A stretch of DNA of 64,000 nucleotides from Dastarcus helophoroides (GCA_028583605.1 CM053326.1:21852536-21916535), one strand, 5' to 3'; shown: positions 34,565-46,499, counted from the first letter of the stretch. Numbers and translations: made by a program. Notes: generated by a model from the sequence alone, not told the origin.

Positions 34565-35172
34565 TCTAATGGTTAGAGTCCCCACTCTTATAATGAAGCT
34601 TAAAACTCCATACAACCGAAGTTTTCTAGAATACTGTTCTCATGTTTGGAGTTCAGCGGCAAAGCGCACTTTAGCTCTTTTGGATTCAATTCAAAGAAGG
34701 GCAATTCTCTTAATTGATGACGAGAGTTTGACCGATTCTCTCGAAACACTAGAGCACAGGCGGATAGTTGATGATTTGTCTCTTTTATACTTTCATGGAA
34801 GTTGGTCACAGTAACTAATAGGACTGATCCCCCAAGGGCAAGATTTTTGAGGCATGCAATGCAGTTGGAGACAGCAAACTACTTTCATGGAAGTTGCTCA
34901 CAGTAACTAATAGGACTGATCCCCCAAGGGCATGATTTTTGAGGCATTCAAGGCAGTTGAAGACAGCAAACTCCTGTGAGATCCAGCTTGACACAATGAG
35001 GACTTCCGTCTACAAATGCTCTTTTTTCTATAGAACTTCCAAGCTATGGAACTCATTAGCAAACGGAATTTTTACAAAAATTACAACCTATCCTTGTTTT
35101 CCCGTTCTCCTCGCGGTGCTTTAAAGGCATAATAGGATTATTCTTTGCGAGTGGATTAAACTAAAAAAAAAA
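34565..35172 (+). pseudogene. Jockey-type LINE, 3' end (copy A): reverse transcriptase C-terminus
   Basis: The plus frame reads FLEYCSHVWSSA...LDSIQRRAILLIDDESLTDSLETLEHRR, the conserved region after the reverse transcriptase palm/thumb in Jockey-clade LINEs. After a 92-bp duplication another frame continues with FYRTSKLWNSLANGIF, the usual last motif of these proteins. The copy ends near CATAATAGGATTATTCTTTG and an A-run at 35163-35172, the LINE 3' tail. It is 5'-truncated, frameshifted and non-functional. The same 3' end is present at 47278 (minus) and 56752. Confidence 0.8.
34789..34972. repeat. 92-bp tandem duplication inside LINE copy A
   Basis: 34789-34880 and 34881-34972 are the same sequence with a handful of substitutions, both starting ACTTTCATGGAAGTTG and ending ACAGCAAACT. 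The duplication is absent from the copies at 47 kb and 56 kb, so it arose in this copy, after or during insertion. Confidence 0.85.
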
Positions 35173-35435
35173 GTAACAAAGCTGAGACTCGACGCTCAAT
35201 AATAGCTAGGAAGGTCTCATGAATTTATTAGGTTCAATCAATTGAACTCTTCATTAATTGTGCTGTTCTTGAGAAGATCGAAGGTATTAATTAATTACCA
35301 ATTTTAAACATAAAGATCTAATCATGTGTGAAGAATAATCTAATCTTTAAGTTAATTAGTGAAAAAGCAAACGCAAAAACCTACTAAAAGTCATTGTTGG
35401 GGATTCTGGATCTTATAATTTTTTTTTTCATTTTA

Positions 35436-36458
35436 CCAGGCTTGTCTTTTGCCTATAACCACATAGAGAGCTTAAGTAACAAAATGAATAGTTTCGAAAT
35501 TGATTTCAACATTACATTAATACGTGTTACAAATTTTGACGAAATACAACAAGTTGTTTAGTCACAGTTAATTTTGAAAATTAGTAAGCTGTTCAGAAAC
35601 ATGGAATTAAATAGAGATCATGTTCGGGCGATAATTTTTTACAACTTCAAAAGAGCTTTATCGCAACAAGAATGTCTTCCCAAGTTGGTTGCTGTTTTTA
35701 GTAATGAAGCACCATATCATTGGACAATTTTTCGCTGGTTCTTTGAATGTAAACGTAAACGCACAAATCTTATCGATGATCCAAGGACAGATCCACCAAA
35801 AACGGCCATCACCCAACGTGTAAATTGATGCCAAAGAACTCTAAATCGTTTCAATGAGGCCGCTCCAAAAATGTGTACAGTATTGTCAGTGGTGACGAGT
35901 CTTGGATTTATTGTCATGAACTGGAGAATAAACGTCAGTCTGATATTTGGGTGTTCTATATTAGGAGAAACCAACCCAAGTCATCCGTTTCTGCAGTGTG
36001 TTCAAAAAAATATGTCATAATTTGGTCATATAGCTACAATTCCTTTAGAAACGGTAAATGCAGATTGATACACAACCGTTTGTTTGCCACAAATTATTTC
36101 CAAACTACGACAAAACAACACACGTCGACAAAAAATTGAATTTTTGGGGCAATAAAACATCGAATTGCTTGATCATCCTCCATATAGCATTGACTTAAGT
36201 CCCATCGATTATTTATATTTCCAACCATAAAGGATGCATTGCCTCAAAAACAGTTTCAATCACCTGAAGATACTGTCCATGCATTCCAAATTAACATTTC
36301 GAAGATAGCCACTAAAGAGTGAAATAAGTACTTGAACAACTGGTTTAACTGAATACAAAAGTCCGTCGACAGTAATGGTTAATACTTTGAAAAAGAATAA
36401 ATATTTAAAATCTGAAATATTTTTTTTGCTAAGGCTATACGCAGAACTAAAAAGCCGA
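35436..36458 (+). mobile_element. Mariner-type transposon, decayed and internally deleted
   Basis: Mariner landmarks appear in order: an N-terminal helix-turn-helix frame from ATG 35601, then SGDESWIY, later HPPYSIDLSP and a final NWF...YFEK motif near 36330-36400. Possible imperfect inverted ends are GGCTTGTCTTTTGCCTATAACC at 35439 and the inverse of 36433-36456. They lie about 160 bp before the ATG and about 50 bp after the C-terminus, as expected. The element spans about 1.0 kb against about 1.3 kb for full mariners. Exact ends are uncertain. Confidence 0.7.
35601..36400 (+). pseudogene. Mariner transposase pseudogene
   Basis: Frame 1 (35601-35828) gives the helix-turn-helix part (LSQQECLPKLVAVF, then TIFRWFFECKRK and a DDPRTDPP linker) and stops. 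After a frameshift near 35860 the frame 35873-36139 gives VSGDESWIYCHELE, the first catalytic motif. Only about 25 residues separate the linker from it instead of roughly 70 in intact mariners, so a deletion of more than 100 bp is likely. The last catalytic motif (HPPYSIDLSPIDYLYF) follows near 36176-36220 in another frame. This copy cannot make a working enzyme. Confidence 0.75.
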
Positions 36459-36504
36459 CACTCCCATGTAGAATGTTTGTAAAATATTTAAGATCTTCAA
36501 AGGT

Positions 36505-36960
36505 GTGTTTGGGAATACTAGAATAAGTTTGACTAAACTAATTGTAAAATGACTCTAGTCAGTGTGGTTTGGTGTACTGCACATTTTTTATTTTTAAAGT
36601 ATCATAAAATATTCACTACCAGGTATGTTAAACTTGTTAAACTAAAAAAATCTAGTAAAAAAAGCAAAAGCATAAAAAGTCGAAAAGTCAAAAAGAGTCA
36701 TTGTCAGGTATTTAGGATATAAGAAAAACATGAATGACATTTTCTTCTTAACATGGTTGTGAGATATTCAGTCGGGGCCTTCCATTGCGCTTGGATATAA
36801 TGGAATAGGTTTGATTGAACTAGTTGTAAGATTATGGGAGTCAGCATGTTTTTGATTACTGCACAACTTTTCTTTACAAATATTGTAAAATAGTCACTCC
36901 CAGGTCTGTTAAGTTTTATTAGAAATGTGCAAAAGCATAAAATTTCAACAAAATCTTCAT
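36505..36960. repeat. Degenerate tandem duplication, period about 282 bp
   Basis: Matching blocks: AGAATAAGTTTGACTAAACTA at 36518 against GGAATAGGTTTGATTGAACTA at 36800; TTGGTGTACTGCACA against TTGATTACTGCACAA; CACTACCAGGTATGTTAA against CACTCCCAGGTCTGTTAA; and a repeated GCAAAAGCATAAAA. The GGAATA-GTTTGACTAA phrase resembles the units at 28850-29625, so both may come from one satellite-like family. Confidence 0.5.
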
Positions 36961-39157
36961 AGATGTGCAGAAGTTAACTTGGTTGAACATATTCTTATAT
37001 CCCCAAGCATCTAAAATTTGCTGCCACTGTCAATGAAATTTAATGTTAATAATCTTCAAATGACTGTGAAGGTTTCAGAGAGTCAATAAACGTTAAAGGT
37101 CAATGAACTTAAGGTGTATCAACTTTAAATAAATCAATCAAATTCCACTCAAATCACTTTCAGACATTTAATTTAACTTTGTCAATTTACTATAAGTGAA
37201 ACAATAACATTTAAATTTTGATAAAACTTTTTGTATAGACCAATAAGTCTTAATTTTGATGGAACGGACTGGTCCTTGGTTATCTTCAAAAATTGATAAG
37301 TCTTAAGTCTGATTATTATTTTTATTGGATCGAACTGAAGCTTAAGTTGAATAAGTGTACACATTTTTTGTTTCCAAATTCCCTGTTGCCTTTCGTCGCC
37401 CTTTAAACCTAAAGAAATCTTTGACAAATTAGGCGCGAGCCCTTGCAAATGTAACGTATGTGCTATTCCTTCGCAATTAGACGGTGAAGGCGGGCGTAAA
37501 GCAGTAGAACCCGCTCATTATGTGTAGCGATGATCGCCCATGAGGAACAACTTTGGCGGGTGCAGAGGCAATCAAAATACGCCCCTGATGAGCCTCATTG
37601 TCGCGGTGTCGCCGAATAACTCATGTGTTGCAGCTTCAACACGAAGCCCTATCGATTGGGAACATTCGCAACTTTCTAAATGACGCCAATTAAAAACGGG
37701 CGTGCTATAAGTGATGTTCGACAGCAGGCATAATTAAATCAATGTCCTACCTATCAATTTGCCATTGAAAAAGAGAGACCTTCAGAGGGAAACTTTATAA
37801 TTTCGGTTTTTTTGCAAAATACTGAATTTGCCAATTACATGAACTTTATTCATCACGCGCTATCATGCTCATATTGATAATTACTGGGCCTTGAACGATG
37901 ATTAGTTAGGTAAAACCTTTTTTCGTCCCTATGTAAGAAAAATGCGTTTTAACGTCATAAGTTTGTCAAATCAAGTTGTAAGGCACGATATAACCAACGC
38001 GGCGTGTTATGAAATGGCATGCAATTTACAAGAAAACCAGGACAGCATTTTAAAGCGCTACACAGGGAGACGTCGAATTACATACAGAAGTGGCCCGAAA
38101 ATTGGAGATTTGTAAGCCAAGAGATGACTACGGGGTCAAGAGCATCGTGAGCTAGAAGGATCATGGGAGTTTATGGCCATCGACGGCCGCGTCCACGTTA
38201 TTTAAACAACGCTATGAGGCGAAATGCCCTGAAATAAAACGAAACTGGGATACACCAACGCAACAGACAGATAAACTGGAATATTTATCAGATTTGGAGT
38301 CGAGAAGGAAGAATTTGAATACAACTAGTCTATCTGCTGAGTCTGCCAGTTAAAGTTCACTAAGTTTTGCTTAAAAAGTCATAAGAACGTATAAGAAAGG
38401 AAATTTGGGGGGAGACATTAAGAAAAAAGCATACAGGAATCACAAGGCTATGTTTTAATAGAATAACTATCAGGATTCGAGAGAAGAAGTGGCGTTACAT
38501 TCTTGATAGCACATCGCCAAAGAATTCCCACAGGTGCCAAACGTCGTAGGAATAAACTATATGTAATTGGAAAAAATCCTGTAGGCTAGTTAAATTTGCA
38601 TTTCAAAATTACTGTTACATTACTGTATTATGAATCTTATAGCTAATTGACCTATAGGACCTTATTTAGAGCTCCTTAAAGATTAATTTGCCTACTTCGG
38701 AGTACAGACACACTTGAAGTTCGTTGACATCTGAATGGTAAATGCAAAAAAAGTTAATTGAGTACAATGGGAATTCGTTGACTTTCAAATAATAGTTCAT
38801 AAACTTTCTGAAGATAACATTTGTAAATGATCAGTACATTCCTTGACGCCCCGTATTTTAAAATTCCTGAAGATCATTTGAGAGAAAGTCTAAATGTGCA
38901 GTTTGTAATCAGATTTCTTTAAATAAAAAGTAACATTTAAAAGTGTAAATTCTGTATACAGCCAAACAGATAACTAGCTTTACCAGAATTGCTTAAAATT
39001 GCTAGATTGTTTGGGGAATTGTAAATAGATCTGAGCGATATGGAAAGCAGCTGCAGCAAATGTCTTTGTTCTGGTACCAGAATTCTTGTTCCTTTATATA
39101 AGATGACCTTCATACGTGACATATCACAGAAACCTATTCACTAAAGCACTGAACTAA
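36961..39157. other. Non-genic stretch
   Basis: A GC-richer island lies at 37430-37760. A 57-codon ATG frame is listed separately. The stretch 38020-38540 is unusually rich in purines and may be the body of an unidentified old element. Nothing else was recognised. Confidence 0.45.
37942..38115 (+). CDS. Small ORF, 57 aa, unidentified (speculative)
   Basis: ATG at 37942 opens a frame reading MRFNVISLSNQVVRH... through an Arg-rich patch (KRYTGRRRITYRSG) to TAA at 38113-38115. The length is close to chance expectation in this less AT-rich patch and there is no recognisable domain. It could be a shard of a mobile element. Confidence 0.12.
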   Translation: MRFNVISLSNQVVRHDITNAACYEMACNLQENQDSILKRYTGRRRITYRSGPKIGDL

Positions 39158-39844
39158 ACACTGTGGCTTGTTCCTCTAAGTAAATCCAGATATACAAAAG
39201 AATTAGCTTACATTAAAGATGTTGCGATTTTTAATGGTTTCCCCGTAGAAACAGTAAACAGCATGTTAAGAAAATGTAGATTTAAGAAAATAATTCAGGA
39301 TTGCTCTAAGCTTCACCAATCTAAAGATAACACTCCTACAACCGTTGTGAAATTACCATTTTACCCAAATATCACTAATAAAATTAATAAAGTTTTAAAA
39401 GAAAACAACGTAAAAGTAGTGTACACAGCCAATAACAGTCTCCGCAATAATTTGGGTAATGCTAAAGATAAATTGGACAAGCTTGAGAATTCCGGAATTT
39501 ACGAAATAAGCTGTAACAATTGTAATTTATCATATGTTGGACAGACCAAGAGATCCATTAAAACCAGATTTAAAGAACATATCGCTCATTTTAAATACAA
39601 TAGAGAAGAAAAATCAAGTGTCGCCCTACATATGATAAATACAGGACACAAAATTAACATTAAAAATTTAAAATTGTTAAGATCGGTCACAAATAGCAGA
39701 GAACTTGATGCATATGAAACAATTTGTATCAATCAGAGGCCAGTTACCCTTAACGGAGATAAAGGACCATTGGCGGCCTCCAGTTTATTGAAGGCTATTT
39801 GTGGCAGGTCAAAATTGCATGCACCAGATGTGTTAAACAATTAG
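39158..39844 (+). pseudogene. Penelope-like element, 3' coding end with GIY-YIG endonuclease
   Basis: The frame is open from 39158 (stop at 39155-39157) to TAG/TAA at 39842-39844, about 228 codons; the internal ATG at 39263 is probably not a real start. The first part (ELAYIKDVAIFNGFPVETV) matches the region after the reverse transcriptase of Penelope-like elements. From residue 78 after the ATG come GIYEISCNNC, SYVGQTKRSIKTRFKEH (YIG-type motif, Arg102), ALHMINTGH and ELDAYETICI (catalytic Glu147 or Glu152): a GIY-YIG nuclease with a CxxC...H...H finger (Cys84, Cys87, His123, His129). In this family it nicks target DNA for priming. The domain looks intact, but reverse transcriptase motifs upstream are missing, so the element is 5'-truncated. 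Confidence 0.85.
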
Positions 39845-42800
39845 AAATAGGAAAGAAAGCAAAAGACCGCCAGTATCGATTTGAATCTCAATGCAGATGA
39901 CGTCGATGCATCTTTTGCTAATCGTTTAAGATTAGTGCGCTTGAAAATGCCAGTTCTGCTGGCGAAATACGTATCGCGTAATTATTTATTTAATTGCCGA
40001 TGTGGTAAAGGGGTGAAACCTTCTTTGGACAGAAACCTATGTTTTTCTGGACGTGCTGCTATTCCAAAATTGTTAATTAACAACTGTGTAAAGTCAACGA
40101 AAAGGCAGCGTTAATTGCAGCAGCAGTAGAGATAAAATTCCCTTTTATGATGCCCCCGATGCTGCTACGCCTAAGACTAGAAAGCGTGTGCGGCGAATAA
40201 ACAAATATGTAAGTTAGCTGTAGTTTGTTTGATTTCTACGTGAGTGGTAAACTTCACAAAGGGTCCCTTTCGCTTAGAGATACATCCAAGAAATCCTTTA
40301 TCTCAGTTTGCAAATGAACAAATTGCATCCAAGTTATATTCACAACACAGAAGCGAATTTCAAAGTCTTTCCGTCACGTCTTGCGACGACACAAAACCAG
40401 ATTTATTTTTAATTTAACAGTCAGGATGACTACAACTCTTCGAAGATTTTCAGCTTTATAATTAAAAAAAATAAAAACACGGCATATTTCTAAGTTGACG
40501 GGTTGAAAAATTGGGGCAAAATATCAACCGATTTTTTTTTAATTTCGTCCTCTGGCTTAACCTTAGGGAAAGTGTGAGGGCGAATTTGAATAACAAATCG
40601 ATCATCACTAGAATTTGAGCAACGCGACGTGCGTGTCGCGTAATCAATTTACCTATGAAAAATTATTGAAAATTGCGATAAAGCGGTTACGTATCAAAAC
40701 ATGCAATTCGAGGCCTATAAATCGAGATGAGGGTGAATAAATTTGACTGGAATTAGAGCAGGAACTCAAACTGATGTCAGAGATTAATTTTCTGCTAGTT
40801 AAGTTAGGAAAGTTAAGAAAAATTGCTACATATCTTATTATCTAGTTAAATTGTGAGATAACTGAAGTAGAAAGTTCGTTAGAGGCTAAACAAGATAAAA
40901 TATTACCTACATGTGAAATTTGAACGTAATGCTCTTAATTGTTGTATTTCCAAATCATTTTTATTCCTTTGTATAAATATGCGTTGCTACGTAGAGAAAT
41001 AGATGCATTATAACTAGAGTATGGAAGCTGACTGACTACGAGAACATCATTTAATGATTTTCATGTGTTTACCTTTCAGGCATAACCTAAGTAATATTTT
41101 GTTTCTGTCGATTCCGCAAGTCTCCCATTCTTGTTCTTATTAAGTCATTTCGAAGACCCTTGGAGTCAATGGTAGCCCAAAAAGGGGTTTAAATATTAAT
41201 GTACCCCGTATATGCCTAAGTAGCTCTTATCTCTAAAAGAAAAACACTTAAAGCCATTTGTCCAAGAGGCCACAGTTTCTATCTATGGAAAACTGTGTCA
41301 GTTCAAGTTTTAATTCATACAACCAAGCAATGCTAATGATTGACTTCAAGGCGGTTTTTAAAGGTTTTAATTTAACCCCCGACTTGAAACTTCATTTCAT
41401 CTCCTAATACCTACAAATTGCGAGGAGGTGAAAGGTAGCAGTGGAAGGTCCATTAGGAGACAGGAAATTAGTGTAACTGGATTTCAGATGCCGCCCATCC
41501 ACGAAGGACTTGAGGACGTCACATCTACAATATCAAATAATGAAGTTCTAATGCGGGACATAGGCTGTGGGCCTTATCGTCATCCCCATCTTCCGAACAA
41601 TAGGATAAATGTTAAGCCCACGCCGAACCGGCTTAGAATCAATATTAACTCATTTAAGTTGGATGTAAAGCTCATTTGATGACCTTAGTTAGATCCATCT
41701 TCCCTGTTTAGCAGCATCACCATCGAAGTGTCATTTAACTATGAAAAATTTTAAAATGCCTTCGAAATTTAATAAAATCCTAATGTTTATACTAGTAGGT
41801 GGTCGAATTAGTACTTAGGTTCAATAAGTTCGAAACAATCTTGTCTTACAAGCCATGAAGACATGAAAAGTCAGTTCTCAATTGCTGATAAATGAGCAAT
41901 AAAAAAATATTCCCTGTTTAGCAGATTCCAACGCGCTACCTTATTATTATTAAATTGTGGAGGAAAATTCAACAGATTTGATAAACTGATGATTACAAAG
42001 TGAGAACCCCAAGATTTAGTCTAATGCGAGGAATTAAATCCCTCACAATGTTTACTAATATCTTTGCTGCATATACACATGTGAAATACTTGTTTGAAAA
42101 TGTCGGTCGAGAAAATATTGCCGCAAACACATTAAAAGCCTCTGTACTTCCCCAGGTGGAAAGTAAAACACTATTAACAAAACAAATGAAAGGCAATTAA
42201 AACTTTGTTGCGCAAGTAAACAACTGCGGGCGATCCATCGCGCAAGATAGCGATGGACTTTTGGTTTTCAACGGCACACCTCTCACTTTTAACTCAAGTT
42301 TATTGATTTAGGACGGTTGTAACTTTGAGGTAAGTTTGAATGGATATTAATTTCGAAATTAGCGTACTCCGGATTTATAGGTTTGATGTTTTCTTTAGTA
42401 AGTTTCGCTCAAGTGCTTTCGACATCGGTGAAATTTGAACCGGGTTTTGTTTTAAATTCGATAATTCAAGGCAAAACCATAAGAGCAGGTACCAGCAGAT
42501 ACAATTTAATGTAAGATAATAAAACCGTTTAGACAGGTGTAAAATCTTGAGGTTTCTTTTGAAGCAGTTTAAGGACTATATTTTGAAGCAATGTCTCGGT
42601 TTTGCCAAAATTCTTTTGATTTACCACGAAACTTGTCAAACTGTTTCTAAAACTATCTTCAGGCCACAAAATGATTTTTTTAATTCTAATGAGTCTGCTG
42701 CAGTTAATTTCTCAAAAACAAATAAAAGAAAAACATTTCACAGATTGCGATTTAGGAGTGAAGAAATCTAAGGAACTTTAGGAGAGAACTTATTTTTCAA

Positions 42801-43331
42801 AAATCCGCCCAGTTTTACTAGTATCGTCTGTTTTAGATTTTTTCTAGGTCAAAGATATTCTTGGTGAAGTTTTTTGTACATTTTGTGATTTGACAGAAAC
42901 TAATAAATTGTAGCACATTCAGGATGCATTCCAGGAGTATGTCATGTAGAAAGAGTATTTTATGATCTTCTGCCAAAGGGCATCAACTTAGAAGACATTT
43001 TGTGCACCCCTATTGGCTCTCTTTGATATCAGGAAACCCAGTGAACATGAATTCTTCTATTAGAAAAGAAAGACTTGCTACTGACGCTTTCAATATGGGA
43101 CAAACCTATTTACAATGCCCCAAACAGTGTTTTTCACCCTGATTTCCAAAGAATATCTTTATGCCTGCCAAAGTAATTTAGTAAATTATTTAGTAATTTT
43201 AAATCATGAACTGATTGATACTTTACAATTAATTGCATGAACAAGGGTTAAAAAAATTCCAGAAATTATTCCAATAAAAAGTAAATCTAGAAGCGAATTA
43301 TCGAGTGATTTATTTAAGATTCGTTATATAT
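39845..43331. other. Non-genic stretch right of the Penelope-like end
   Basis: The first few hundred bases (to about 40200) are probably the 3' non-coding part of the Penelope-like element; the 77-codon frame at 39881-40114 has no domain. CCCTGTTTAGCAG occurs twice (41703 and 41912). The rest is unremarkable AT-rich sequence. Confidence 0.4.
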
Positions 43332-44026
43332 AATTATTAAACTTTATTAACGATAAAAACGCAACAAAATTTAAAAATACCACAAGGTTTTTGATAAAAA
43401 TTTGCTAACACCAGACCAGGTCTCGCATTACTGCATCATCGGCGGTCATGTCGGCAATTTGTTTAGCGGTTGTTATGCTAACAAGCTCCATGGATCACAG
43501 ACTTCTACGAATGTTCCTTCTAATCCAAATTCTCGTCCAAAGTTTCAATTAGAGGTATGTTCAGAAGATCAAGCTGCTGGTTCATAAGTGTAAATTGACT
43601 ACATTGTAAATATTTGTGAATGTCTATGGCTTTCAAGAAATTAAGTTTTTTAGTGTTATTACAAATATGTAATACTTCTACTATGTTCGCTCATGTAACT
43701 TTATGTTGTGTTTCTAATAGATGTTTTGCAAAATTGATCTTTCTGGATGTTGATTTCTGAAGGCAGCAAGATGTTCGCTGTATCTAATATGAAAATTACG
43801 TGATGATTGTCTTCGAAATGTAATCGCACCAAAAAATATCCGTTTTCGTTCTTTTCAAGTCTGTGATCCATGAGCTTGTTAGCATAACAATGGCTAAACA
43901 AATTGCTGGTATGACTGCCGATGATGCAGTAATGCGAAACTTGGTCCGGTGTTAGCAAATATTTATTAAAAATATTGTGTAATTTTTAAATTTTATTGCG
44001 TTTTTATCGTTAATAAAGTTTAATAG
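43332..44026 (-). mobile_element. Inverted-repeat structure around a GIY-YIG fragment (second Penelope-like element)
   Basis: The arms 43332-43505 and 43857-44026 are inverted copies of one about 170-bp sequence. Both contain TAACGATAAAAACGCAA, TGCATCATCGGC and GGATCACAGACTT, with scattered substitutions. The 350 bp between them encode, on the minus strand, the tail of a GIY-YIG nuclease. Penelope-like elements are known for terminal repeats that may be direct or inverted and for 5' truncation; this fits that pattern. A palindromic rearrangement of two truncated copies is the alternative. Confidence 0.65.
43520..43815 (-). pseudogene. GIY-YIG nuclease C-terminal fragment
   Basis: Minus-strand frames joined by small shifts read RYSEHLAAFRNQHPE, then NFAKHLLETQHKV, then ICNNTKKLNFLKAIDIHKYL and LMNQQLDLLNIPLIET. 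This is the order found in the second half of GIY-YIG domains of Penelope-like elements: the Arg/His helix, the HLL...H finger, the Glu-region helix written here with Ala, and a C-terminal tail. At least one stop and one frameshift are present. The family differs from the one at 39158. Confidence 0.6.
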
Positions 44027-44252
44027 TTATGAATATTGAAGAATTCCACGAAGTTAGGGTTGGATATGTCAATTAGGATTCGTTACAAAAGGAAGAGTTG
44101 AGAATTTTTTCCAATACTACTCCAGAAGTAAACTCGAAAGTTTTTGCTAGAGTTTTATTCAGAATTTCATCGACTATTACAGCGCCAATATTTTTCCAGT
44201 TGAGTTTTACTGAAGCGAAACGGGTATTTTTTGGTGCGATTACATTTCGAAG
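43811..44252. repeat. 32-bp inverted repeat pair (43811-43842 and 44221-44252)
   Basis: The word CGAAATGTAATCGCACCAAA and its surroundings occur at 43811-43842 and, inverted, at 44221-44252 with one mismatch in 32. It is offset from the larger arms of the neighbouring structure, so the region carries a second inverted duplication. From 44221 a plus frame reads GIFWCDYISKFREYF and continues to a stop near 44348; I do not recognise it. Confidence 0.6.
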
Positions 44253-44899
44253 TTCCGCGAATATTTTAATATTTCACATGCGCTTCTGGTCATTAGAAGT
44301 CGGCATTGGTTTGATAACCGTTGCAATTTGTTCGGCTTTGTGAGTTTGAAATAACAATATCGTCCTCTCGGCGTTCCGGTATTTCGCGAATAAAAATAAC
44401 AAACGGAAAATATTCAAATTTCCATTTGATGGGCCGAGAAGGACGACGTCTCCCCGTCGCTTCGATCCGTTTTAAATGAAATGTTGAATAAAATTCAATT
44501 ACGCATTATTTCTTTTATAAAAGAGCACGGCTTTTACGATGATAAAAAATTTTAAAAGGCTTCGTCTGGGCAGGAAAAAATTGCGACGAATAAAATTGGC
44601 CGTTTTGTTTTCTGCCGTTTCGTGTTTTACAATTTTATGGATCAGTTATTAAAGTATCAAACGGCACGGTTGTAGTCCAAAATAATTTTATCATTTCATT
44701 GCTGGAATAGTCGATCTGAAAAAAAAATTAGCAAATTAACGGTAATGTTTGAGACAGCTACTTACTTTAGCTTGGAGCTTCATGACTCGTTTCTAGAATT
44801 ACTATAACGTTTCCTTCTGAAGTAAATTAAGAAAGGTCTAATTTCTACTCTTGTTGTGGCTGCTTGCCTAATCGCAATTTGAAATTACACATCTCAAGG
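44253..44899. other. Non-genic stretch, GC-richer at first
   Basis: From 44253 to about 44650 the sequence is non-repetitive and CpG-containing. The frames at 44098-44343 (plus) and the opposite strand are both open. No domain was recognised. Confidence 0.4.
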
Positions 44900-45189
44900 C
44901 ATTTTGATGCGTCATTGAGAACGTTGGGAAAACATCTTGAAGTAATGGTAACATAGCAGATCTACTACTCCTTCTAGCTAAAGCTCTGTTACGTAAATTT
45001 TGTGGCATAAGCAGTGCAGTGTTGTCGGCTCAAAAAATCTACTATTTATATCGTATCAACGTGGACAGTCTATGCTAAAAATCGAGTAGTGATAACACTC
45101 CAGCGTTTACTTTTCGGTTACGCAGCGAAGTTCAAACGTTCTTAAAACTTTTTGCTACAATCGCTGCTGGTGAACTACCTTAGTAAGCC
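44900..45189. repeat. Dispersed repeat R, copy 1
   Basis: Co-linear with 62122-62391. Shared blocks include an AACATCTTG(A/G)AGTAA word, AACATA(G/A)CAG, CTAC(T/A)CCTTCTA, a GCTCTGTT/GCTCAGTT word, TGTTGTCGRCTCA, AAATCTACT, GCTAAAAATC and GGT(G/A)AACTACCT. It has no coding and no visible terminal repeats, and its class is unknown. Confidence 0.65.
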
Positions 45190-46499
45190 GGTAGCAGAGT
45201 AACTTCTTAAAGGACATATCGCATTCTCACATTAAATCTATTGTAATTTAATAAAACCTAAATCCACAATTTAAATTAAGTCCTATTAAATGGTGCCTTA
45301 TTCGTTAAAATCGGTTTACTAGTTTAGGTTCGGCGGAGTCACAAATTTCACCCAACTACAAAATTGGTTGCTTAGCTATTTTGCAAAATATACCTTTCCA
45401 GATTAAAATCGAGGAAAACTGTTTCAACTCCTCGTTTAGCATCACGAAGGTTTCTATCCTATAAACTCACTTAAGCTTTGTTAATCTTTCGAGTTGGTAT
45501 TAAATGTTTTCTTTGACCGCGGATGACTAATAGTCGAGCAGTGGGTCTATTTCTCTAAGCCTAAATAGGTAATGAAATAGCTTGAAATTTGAAGTTAATA
45601 AAAACGAATGAAATCGGAATACGTCCGACCCTCTCTCTATGATTTATAACTCGTAAGGGTTGGACCTTTATTTGTATTCTGAATATATACGATTAAAGTG
45701 ACACGTACCCCGCCGCCAACCCGAACAATATGTTCGAAATAGGAACAGCATTGTAATGTGCAAATCCCTTTATATTCGATGGTGTTTGGCAATGACTCAC
45801 TACTTTAAACATATTACGATCCGAAAAATTACAAATCGGCGTTAGATTTTCTTATCAGAATCTTTCCAATAAAATTAAAGCACCACATTCTTGCCTAAAT
45901 AGCTCGTGGGCAACTTGGAGAAAATTTGATTCATAAGTTGGAAGATATTCAGACGAAAATGTGGAAATAAGTCGAAATTTTGAGTATGAAATAAGAATTT
46001 TAGGAAGAATTTTAAACGAGATTTTAAATTGGAAATTTTCAAAAAAGAACTACTTTACAATTCAGAAACTTCAATCGTACTTTGCTTTAATCACTGTTCA
46101 ACTTTAATCGCAGTTTGCCTTTAACCTTGGAATTTCGACTTTAACATGAAAGTTCGACTTATATTTTACCTTTCGAACTCAAAGATTTGTTACAAACTTT
46201 AAAGAGTTATATTGATTTAAAGTAGATATCTTACACATCGGTCAGGAATATACCTAGAAACCCAAACAAAATTAAATTTTGATTTAATTCTTCCAATCTA
46301 CCCATTATGCTACATCTTGAAGCAAGCTATTTCGAACGTAAGAGCTTGAGCTAGAGTTCTTAACATCCCATGGGACATATTGTAGTGTTCATGGCTATCG
46401 CTACCTTTCCATGTCTATACTGTGAACTGTGGACCCACCAATTTCGAACTTTCTATAATAATAGCCTTTTTTGCAGCACCTAGCGCTATGGGACATAGC
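45190..46499. other. Non-genic stretch
   Basis: AT-rich. A short patch of TTCGACTT-type words lies at about 46090-46170, resembling the field at 21040. No gene. Confidence 0.5.

Noticed and set aside
43402..43587. Two 61- and 85-codon frames with the same start, in opposite directions
   Set aside because: Their shared start is explained by the inverted arms of one repeat; not independent genes.
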